The notes under the pieces were generated by a model. That model had not been told where the DNA came from. It did no database searches and saw nothing but the letters and a program-made list of their open reading frames with translations. Position numbers and translations under genes: made by a program. A DNA stretch of 64,000 nt from Paenibacillaceae bacterium (GTDB lineage Bacteria > Bacillota > Bacilli > Paenibacillales > NBRC-103111), in assembly GCA_029256185.1 (NCBI GenBank), contig JAQSYI010000006.1:124001-188000 (forward strand), read 5' to 3'. Positions within the stretch are counted from its first letter, which is position 1. Each line of letters opens with the position of its first letter. This document shows, piece after piece, positions 22,801-29,400 of this stretch.

Positions 22801-23430
22801 AGTGTGGACGATGTGTTGGTCTCCTATGCGCCGCTTACGTTAACTTCGCTCATCGATGAGGACTTTCAGGGCATGGCGTTCGGCAATCTGAATGGGCAAG
22901 GCGGATGGGTACTCGATAACGGTGGCGTCTCGGGAAATACAGCAATCGTACAGATGGTGAACGGACTCACGATGGACAAAGCCGTCAAATTGACAACCAC
23001 GTCCACCTCCGGCAAAGCCGAGGCGTATAAGGTGTTTACTGCACCGGCAAACAGCACGGTCATCGCAGAAGCGACTGTAACCGCCGATGACGATCATTGG
23101 AAGAATGCTCTGATCGTTGCGGATAACTCTCTCACGGTAAACAGCGCCGCAGTTCACCTTATTATGCAGAACGGCAGAATCTGGGGCTACAACGGGGGGA
23201 CCCAAACGAACCTGCTGACCTCGACTATAAACGGAGAACCGTACCGTCTCAAGGTCATTATCGACACCGCAACGAAAAAGTTCGATGTCTATATTAACGG
23301 CGAGCTGCGAGGCTCACAGTGGAACTATCGTTATTCCGATGTGACTAAGGCCGACAAGCTGGTCTCATCGATCGGCGGCAACGCGAGCTCGATGAGTTTG
23401 GATGATGTGAAGGTGAGCTATAATCCATAA
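19861..23430 (+). CDS. Secreted polysaccharide lyase, PL8 family, with two C-terminal beta domains
   Basis: This is a 1189-residue protein with a signal peptide cleaved after AYA (residue 32). An alpha/alpha-toroid lyase domain (about 35-400) is followed by the antiparallel beta-sandwich domains of PL8 (about 400-790). Catalytic residues are visible as N204 in TGANR, H254 in DGSFLQHTAF, Y264 in NGGYG and R316/R318 in MVRGRG. The family hallmark RAVHHRTGFVFGISMSSNR and NLKGWHTGDGMTYL are intact. PL8 enzymes cleave hyaluronan, chondroitin or xanthan by beta-elimination. Xanthan lyases of Paenibacillus are the closest context, but the neighbouring rhamnosidase does not fit xanthan, which has no rhamnose. 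The C-terminus carries two tandem copies of a domain of about 195 residues, probably carbohydrate-binding. The family is certain; the substrate is open. Confidence 0.93.
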   Translation: MLTVKGLLWKAFVLLLALVVHVAILPIQPAYAADEYDTLRAKIYDFTTGGPTYDPNDPDISVKIANITTAAQNFWDWMEKSPGRTYLWSVLSSTTESEHVSQSYQRLEAMTLAYVTRGSALYHNSAILADIISAMDWMYTNRYNTSIPKRGYDNWFDWQVTSPLVINNITIWLYDQLTPTQISNWHAVIDHQALAWGSGLTGANRVWACNIKITSGIIVKNNAKIIEGRDQLSPVFDFVTSGEGMYSDGSFLQHTAFIPYNGGYGISLLDNLTKVMYVISGSSWDIMDPDVNNIYQWIYQAFEPLFYNNSMLDMVRGRGISQFSSDDKGLTSMGSLGASVARMAFSAPSASDRAAYKSMVKKWMLEATSPIKYANLNMISSIVQTKQIMSDASVILRAPLVMNKQYPNMARAVHHRTGFVFGISMSSNRIGNFELINQQNLKGWHTGDGMTYLLDSDLSQFKDSFWPTVNSYRMPGTTVNRNTTVAANAKNPNSWVGGTEISGLFGATGMQYTANGYNLTAKKSWFMFDDEIVSLGAGITSTDNKVVETIIDNRKLNSSGNNALKVNGAAKSTTLGWSETMTGVNRIHLTGNVAGSDVGYYFPSASTINGLRESRTDQWSSIDQYYTGTDYTTSYTRNYMNLWFDHGTNPINGSYAYVLLPGMSSGQVDTYAANPDITVVENSADAHAVKENALGILAVNYWNDTTKTVSGVTSNKKASVMVRTTENGTEVSVSDPTLSNTGTIQLTLTQNLGPVVYKDSRITTSTSGGTTTLTVNVNGAGGKSIKAYFATSGPLTGYTVNESFDDMQPGTLTGQNGWILNNAGVAGNTVVVQPDNTDNTAKSLKITTDSASGSAEAYRLFNAPQGGYITAEATVTADDANWKNALIVSDNSLTSNNNAAHLVMQSGKIWGYNGSAKTDVLTGIVSGQPYRLKVVINTSTKKYDVYVNDALLATGWDYRYAGANALNKFSVSIAGNASSMSVDDVLVSYAPLTLTSLIDEDFQGMAFGNLNGQGGWVLDNGGVSGNTAIVQMVNGLTMDKAVKLTTTSTSGKAEAYKVFTAPANSTVIAEATVTADDDHWKNALIVADNSLTVNSAAVHLIMQNGRIWGYNGGTQTNLLTSTINGEPYRLKVIIDTATKKFDVYINGELRGSQWNYRYSDVTKADKLVSSIGGNASSMSLDDVKVSYNP
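22243..23427 (+). repeat. Tandem C-terminal domain duplication in the PL8 lyase
   Basis: Residues about 795-990 and 993-1189 are two copies of one domain. Paired segments include ITAEATVTADDANWKNALIV with IAEATVTADDDHWKNALIV, and GNASSMSVDDVLVSY with GNASSMSLDDVKVSY. The fold looks like a LamG/concanavalin-type beta sandwich, as used for glycan binding. Divergence is moderate, so the duplication is not recent. Confidence 0.85.
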
Positions 23431-23439
23431 TTTTCATCA

Positions 23440-23470
23440 AAGAAGCCTGAGGATGCCTCTCAGGTTTCTT
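23440..23470 (+). terminator. Hairpin between the PL8 and GH78 genes
   Basis: Arms AAGAAGCCTGAG and CTCAGGTTTCTT form a 12-bp stem with one mismatch. The T-run is embedded in the second arm. It probably lowers read-through from the lyase into the rhamnosidase gene rather than fully ending transcription. Confidence 0.65.
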
Positions 23471-23497
23471 CGATCATGAAGAAATGAGGAACTCAGG

Positions 23498-25921
23498 GTG
23501 CGTATACTGCTTACTGATTTACCCTATAATGGACAAATCCCAAAAAATCAATCCCAAAAGCCTTGGGAACAGACGACGGCCTGGCCAAGTCGCTGGGTGA
23601 TCTGCGGAGAGGCCGGAACACCTCCCTATGTGACCGTGTACCGCTGCAGGTTCACACTAAGCGAAGCTGCGAATGTACGGATACATGTATCTGGAGACGA
23701 AAGGTATGAGCTGTTTTTAGACAATCAACGGATCGGTCGAGGCAGTGAACGGGGAGATCGCAGCAATTGGTTTTACGAGACGTATGAGGTTGGGATGGCC
23801 GCGGGAGAGCATCAATGGATTGCTCGATGCTGGGCCATAGGCAAGCATAAGCCATGGGCGCAGGTCAGCGTACAGCCAGGCTTTCTGCTTAGTCCGGATG
23901 ATGAAACACTCGCACCTTTGATGGGGACAGGGGTTGCTCCATGGGAAGTGAAACCAATGCCGGGCTATCGTTTTGTTCCAACCCACTCCGGCATAGGTAC
24001 AGGCGCAAAGCTGGACATAGATGGAGCTTCCTTTAATTGGGACGCCATGTCCGGAGAAGGCGGCGGATGGCTTCCGGTACAACTAGGGGAGTATGTATAC
24101 CATAGGTCGGATCATTATCATTTTTCGTCGGTACAGCGTCTTATGCGCCCGGCCACATTGCCCCCAATGCTAGAGATAAGCCTTAAGACGATCGCTGTAC
24201 GCCATGTTGAGCAAGCAGGCATCCTGGAATCAGGACAACCGATCGACGCAAGTCGTAACTTGAACGAAGAGCACAAGAACTGGATCGGGTTATTGACTGG
24301 GACAGGACAATCTACCTATATCCCAGCTAATACCCGAAGACGAGTCATTCTCGACTTGGGAGATTATTTCTGTTTCTATCCTGAGCTTACCGTTTCCGGC
24401 GGAAAAGGTTCTATGATTCGACTTCAATGGGCGGAGTCCTTATATGATGATGCGCAAGGCGAGCGCAAGACGAACCGGAACGATATAGCGGGGAAATGGT
24501 TTATAGGTATCGGTGATACCTTCCGTCCGGATGGCGGATCGAGCCGCAAATTCGATACGTTATGGTGGCACGCGGGTCGTTATGCCGAGTTGATCATAGA
24601 TACGGAAGGCGAGGCGTTAAATCTAAATGCGTTCAGGCTGCTGGAAACGAGATATCCTTTACAAATGGAAGGATCCATTTCAAGTAGTGATGGGCGCTTA
24701 AATCAGGTTGTATCCACGTCTTTCAGGACACTGCAAATGTGTGCACATGAAACCTATATGGATTGCCCCTATTGGGAGCAGCTCATGTATGTGGGGGATA
24801 CACGCATTCAGTCGCTGGTTACGTACGTCAGTACGCTCGACGATCGTTTAACGCGTAAAGCGCTAGACATGTTCCGTGCTTCCCGCAACAACCATCTTGG
24901 TCTTGTGAACTGTTCTTACCCGGATCAAGGCGGAAAGCATATTTCCTCCTTCTCCTTGTGGTGGGTAGCGATGGTGTATGATTATGCCCTTTGGCGAGGC
25001 GACCCGGCATTGGTTCGTGACCTGATGGGCAGTGTCCGGGAGGAGTTGGATCGTCTATTGTGCCAACGTGCTTCGAATGGGGCGGTCAAGCTGCCTATTT
25101 CGTGGAACTTCATGGACTGGCAGACTTCACCTTCAGAAGCATGGAGCTCGGGAACACCGCCGCATGGAGCGGATCGATTGAATGCGGCTTACCATTTGCA
25201 GATGATTCATACCTTAGAGCTTGCCGCCAAGCTTGAAGCCTATTTAGGTGAGACAGAGTTGGAGTTGCGAGCGAGACGGCTGGCTCAGGAGCTGGGCAGC
25301 GTGGTCGAGCAGTTGTTTTGGAATGAGCAGAGGGGCCTGTTTGCTGACGATACCGGTCATCAGCACTATTCGGAGCATCCTCAGGTGCTTTCCATATTAT
25401 GTGAATCGATTTCGCCGACTCTCAAACGTCGCCTTATGCCTGAAATGCTGAAAGCGACTGAATTGATGCGCACCAGCGTGTATTTTGATCACTATACTTT
25501 TGAAGCGCTATCGTCTACCCGGCATATGGAAGCGCTGTTGGCTAGACTGGAGCCTTGGTTTGGCATGGAGGCGAATGGTCTTAGAACGACTCCGGAAATC
25601 TTCCTCGATACGACGCGTTCGGACTGTCATGCTTGGGGTGCTCACCCTATTTACCATCTATACACCAACTTGCTTGGCATTCGCCCGGCATCGATGGGGT
25701 TCACATCGGTCGTGATTCGTCCTCAACTGGGAGCATTAACATCTCTGCACGGCAAGCTTCCTCACTCGAAGGGCTTCATTGAAGCGAAAGTAGAGTGCCT
25801 AGGTGACTGCTATTGGCTTGTCGAAGTGGCGCTTCCGAACGGTTTACCGGGCGATTTGGTATGGGGCAATAAAAGCTATCCCTTACAAGAAGGTCGGAAT
25901 ACATTTGAATTTTCGGTATGA
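23498..25921 (+). CDS. Alpha-L-rhamnosidase, GH78 family
   Basis: This is an 807-residue protein with N-terminal beta-sandwich domains (about 1-380) carrying an alpha-L-rhamnosidase-type binding fold, and an (alpha/alpha)6 catalytic barrel (about 400-720). The barrel begins at the conserved YMDCPYWEQLMYVGDTRIQ, where acidic residues of the GH78 active site reside. A short C-terminal beta domain follows. The start is GTG at 23498, with GAGGA seven bases upstream. There is no signal peptide, so it would act in the cytoplasm on imported oligosaccharides after the GH88 enzyme. Family members hydrolyse terminal alpha-L-rhamnose. The gene is last in the locus and is followed by a gene remnant. Substrate specificity within GH78-like proteins varies, so activity on rhamnose is likely but not certain. 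Confidence 0.85.
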   Translation: MRILLTDLPYNGQIPKNQSQKPWEQTTAWPSRWVICGEAGTPPYVTVYRCRFTLSEAANVRIHVSGDERYELFLDNQRIGRGSERGDRSNWFYETYEVGMAAGEHQWIARCWAIGKHKPWAQVSVQPGFLLSPDDETLAPLMGTGVAPWEVKPMPGYRFVPTHSGIGTGAKLDIDGASFNWDAMSGEGGGWLPVQLGEYVYHRSDHYHFSSVQRLMRPATLPPMLEISLKTIAVRHVEQAGILESGQPIDASRNLNEEHKNWIGLLTGTGQSTYIPANTRRRVILDLGDYFCFYPELTVSGGKGSMIRLQWAESLYDDAQGERKTNRNDIAGKWFIGIGDTFRPDGGSSRKFDTLWWHAGRYAELIIDTEGEALNLNAFRLLETRYPLQMEGSISSSDGRLNQVVSTSFRTLQMCAHETYMDCPYWEQLMYVGDTRIQSLVTYVSTLDDRLTRKALDMFRASRNNHLGLVNCSYPDQGGKHISSFSLWWVAMVYDYALWRGDPALVRDLMGSVREELDRLLCQRASNGAVKLPISWNFMDWQTSPSEAWSSGTPPHGADRLNAAYHLQMIHTLELAAKLEAYLGETELELRARRLAQELGSVVEQLFWNEQRGLFADDTGHQHYSEHPQVLSILCESISPTLKRRLMPEMLKATELMRTSVYFDHYTFEALSSTRHMEALLARLEPWFGMEANGLRTTPEIFLDTTRSDCHAWGAHPIYHLYTNLLGIRPASMGFTSVVIRPQLGALTSLHGKLPHSKGFIEAKVECLGDCYWLVEVALPNGLPGDLVWGNKSYPLQEGRNTFEFSV

Positions 25922-25963
25922 GCATGAGGAACATTCTCCTAAGCGCGAAAGGAGAGGGCTAGG

Positions 25964-26225
25964 ATGCGCAAGCAGGAGCAACTGCACCAATATATAGAAG
26001 CTCGTGGTCAATTTTTTGACCCTGCAGCCGTAACACGTATGGGATATGGGCTTATTTTCTTGAGGAGTCTCTGGACGAAATGTCTCCGCCGGATTGGAAT
26101 ATGGTTGATTTTAATGGGAAGAAGCCAATCCTCAAAACCAGGCGAATAGGGCCTTTTCGGGTTGTTCAACAGGAAGTAACGGAAAAAATTTCCGTTAGGA
26201 GTGAGCGGGGGGACTGCCGTGGGTA
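25964..26225 (+). pseudogene. Frameshifted N-terminal remnant of an unidentified gene
   Basis: An ATG at 25964, preceded by AAAGGAGAGGG, opens a plausible protein start (MRKQEQLHQYIEARGQFFDP...). After about 27 codons the sensible reading continues in another frame (YFLEESLDEMSPPDWNMVDF, then NGKKPILKTRRIGPF) and then runs into the GGAAA repeat module, where similarity to protein-like sequence ends. One single-base indel would join the two parts. It looks like the beginning of the next gene of the polysaccharide locus, broken and then truncated by the repeat. I do not recognise the family. Confidence 0.5.
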
Positions 26226-26286
26226 GTGCTACTCCTTTGGCAGCGTAAAAAAAGGACCTGACGGTGTTCCGCCAGGAGAGCCCTTT
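26145..26286. repeat. Second copy of the GGAAA palindrome and hairpin module
   Basis: It contains GGCCTTTTCGGG, then GTTCAAC, then one palindrome (AACGGAAAAAATTTCCGTTAG, about 26178-26198), then a segment ending in ACTCCTTTGGCAGCG, then a hairpin AAAGGACCTGACGG/CCGCCAGGAGAGCCCTTT (26251-26286). The same order of blocks occurs at about 748-936, with many point differences. It lies between two converging operons. On either strand the hairpin could act as a weak terminator. Confidence 0.7.
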
Positions 26287-26417
26287 CTCATGGCCTCTGC
26301 AAAAGGTATATTCGTGTGATAAATAGGCACAGGGGCTCCCCCAAAAGAACACGAAATTTGCTTCGGAGCATTCGTCGCTTTTGGGGGGCTGTTTATGCAG
26401 GCTCTGCACCTCCACTA

Positions 26418-29400
26418 TCAAGGAGCTGCAGGCGCTTGGGCCTCCGTTTCTGCTATTACCGCGGCTTCGGTCAGGCTGGTAAATTTATTCTGATCGTTGC
26501 CGTAGCCCACAATCCGGATGTACCGGGCCGACAGATTCGGAAGCTCATAATATTCGTAGTCCAGCGTCTGTCCCGTGCTGGTGCCGTACAGGACGTGAGT
26601 CCAAGCAAGGCCGTCATGGGATGCCAGCACATTAAAGTAGGTTTTCCGTTCGTTGCCTCTCATAAAGGCCAGGGCAAGCCCCGATATGGAGCGGGTTTCT
26701 CCCAGATCATATTGAATCCAATTGCCTGAGAGAGCAGACCAGCGGGATTCGATATGCAGACTTCCGTCCAAGGTGTTCTCCGGCACGTAAGCCTGATCCA
26801 CGGCGCTGGCCGTTGCCTGGGCCACCGGGAGAAGCTGGGCTGCCTCAGGCAGCCCGATATGTGGTTCCACACCCAGGCTCACATAGTAGGTTGCTTTGAC
26901 CCGGGACGAATCGGACGGCTGCACCTCAATGATGGCCAAGCCGGGAAGCGACGGCGGGGGGGTGATGGTGACTGTATCACCGGCAGTACCGGCCGCGGCG
27001 CCGAAGACAGGCATTGCCTGGGTTCCAAAGGGCAGCTTTACCTCATACACCCATTTTCCCGCCTGGAAATCCGCCAAGGGGCTGCCGTCCATTGTGATCT
27101 CCCACAGCTCCGCACGGGGCAGGGAGGAGGAGACCCACTCTTCAATGGGGATCACTGCAGAGACGTCAGCTTCAGCCGCCTGATTACGGAGCAAAGGAAC
27201 AAACCGGACGGCAATCGTCTCCTCCAGCGTATTTTCCAACCGGATGCCCACCGTTGTGAAGGTTCCGTTAGCCGATTGCCCGGCAGGGTTGGGAGAAGAG
27301 GGCAGGGGAGCCGCAGCTGCCGTGTAGAAGCTGCCCCGGGCCGGTGAAGCAATCTCCAGAAGCAGCCGCCGGTCCCGGTAGCCAAGCGTTGCCGACTTGC
27401 CGTCAGGAGCCACCTCAACCGCAGCCTGGGTATGAATCTGCCAGCGCACATCCGCTGGTCCCTTGGCCCTGATCTCGTCTTGGATCAGAAGCTCCGTCCG
27501 TCCCTTGCCCAGCTTAAACCCGCGCTTGGCCGACAGGACATCGTCCTGATAAGCGGTGGTCAGATCCACGATGCCCCAGGCTTCTCTCGGTCCCGAATAA
27601 AAGCTCTCCACCTCGCCTTTGGCATACGGGTGCTGATCGGGGCCGCTGTCCGGATTAATCAGCAGCGTATTATGCCCTTCTGCCCGCTTGCGGTAATATT
27701 TCCAGCGGCCTCCGTTCGCTCCATAGTCCCAGTAGGCGGGGAGATTATAGTTCTCGGCTCCGAAATCCTCTACCCAGCGTACCCCCAGCGCGTCGAACAC
27801 AAAGCTGCCGATATCCAGATCGCCGTGGGCGAATTGGTTGTCACCGCCCTTGAAGCCCACGAACAGTCCCTGATCATCGCTCCACAGGCTCCGCATTCCC
27901 GCTGCTCTGACATATTGGAAGACTTCATCCAATTGGCCGGGAGCCTGGGCGGCTTGGTACAATTCCGGCCGGTACCAGATCAGATCCAACACGCCGCCCC
28001 GCTTCTTGGCTGACATTTGCTTGTGATACCAGGCGAACTCCGGATCGGCGAACCGTTGGGCAAACCACAGCACAGTGGGGGAGGCTACAAAATCTGCGGA
28101 CGCATCCGCGAAGTTGTAGCTGCCGGCTGTCCCTGTCATATACATGGGGAATTTCACCGTATCGGCAAAGCCCGGCATGGTGGAGAGCCCAAAGTCCGTT
28201 CCCAGGGATTGCTCCAAAGATGACAGATAATAAATCGCGTAGGACGTGCCGTAATCCCAATAGGTAGGCCCCTCAAACCAGCCCCCGTCAGGCTTGTATT
28301 CGTTAAGGGTCAGCGGCAGGCTGCGGATGCCCCCTGTGAGTATCTCTCCCAGCATTCCGTCGAGGGAGGGATCGTCGCCGGCAATGGCCAAGGCGCCCAT
28401 GGCAATGCCTCCGTTGCAGACGGAATTCCAGTTGTTGGTGCGGACGGTCCACTCCGACCGGTTGCGGTAAAAGGTTAGCGCCGGATTCAGCCCCTTCTCC
28501 ACAATCGCGGTCCGCAGTGTGCTCCGCCGTTCAGGCGTCCAATATTCATAGAGCCAGTCATAGCCGATAGCCGCCGCGGCTGTCATCTCCGCCGTATCCA
28601 GGAAGTGGACGGGATGCCAATCCGGGAAGGCGGCTGCAGTCGCAAGCTCCTCCCAGGCCCGCTCCGCATAGACCGTCTCTCCGCTGATCCGGTAGAACAT
28701 GGCCAGATTCCGCACCCGCTTCAGCACCTCGCGGCTCACTTCCAGCAGTCTCACCCCGTCACCCAGCACATATTGGGAGGGGGGAGCGGCAAGGGCCTCA
28801 TCAGCCAATTCCTTCACATTCGCATACCAGGACGCCATGTTCCCATCCGTTGGGGCAAGCTCGCTGATCCGGTCAAAATCGGCCATTCCCACAATGATCC
28901 GTGGTATCCTCCCATCCTGGTTGCGGGAATAAAGCAGATCCATCATCTCTTCGCCGCTTAACGCCGTCATCGCCGTAATCACCCCCGCAGCCTCGCCGCC
29001 CCTGCCGTCAACCACGCTCACCACGAATTCATCCGGGCCCGTATAGTTCTCAGCGGGGGTGTAGATCCAGCTGCCGTCGGCAGCCACACTGGCGGTTCCA
29101 TGCTGCGGCCCCGTATGCAAGGAGTAGACCAGATTGTCGCCGTCTGCATCCGTTGCCGCGGCAACGCCCTCAACCGCCGTGTTCCTGTCCGTTGACACGA
29201 ACGCTTGGGCCAGCAGAGGCGAATGGTTGGCCGCCTCCACCACAATCTCCGCCCGCACCCCGCCCAGGCCTCCTGACTCATTAAACGCGGCAGCGGCAAA
29301 GGAATCGGTTCCGCTTGTATCCGGGTTGGGATAGTAGCTCCATTGCCCGTTCTCCATCAGATGAAGCGTCCCGGAGGCAGGGAGCGCAAGGGGCAGATAG

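Noticed and set aside
19861..23430. Assigning the PL8 protein as a xanthan lyase by name
   Set aside because: The motifs fit PL8 in general; the accompanying rhamnosidase argues against xanthan, so only the family is given.
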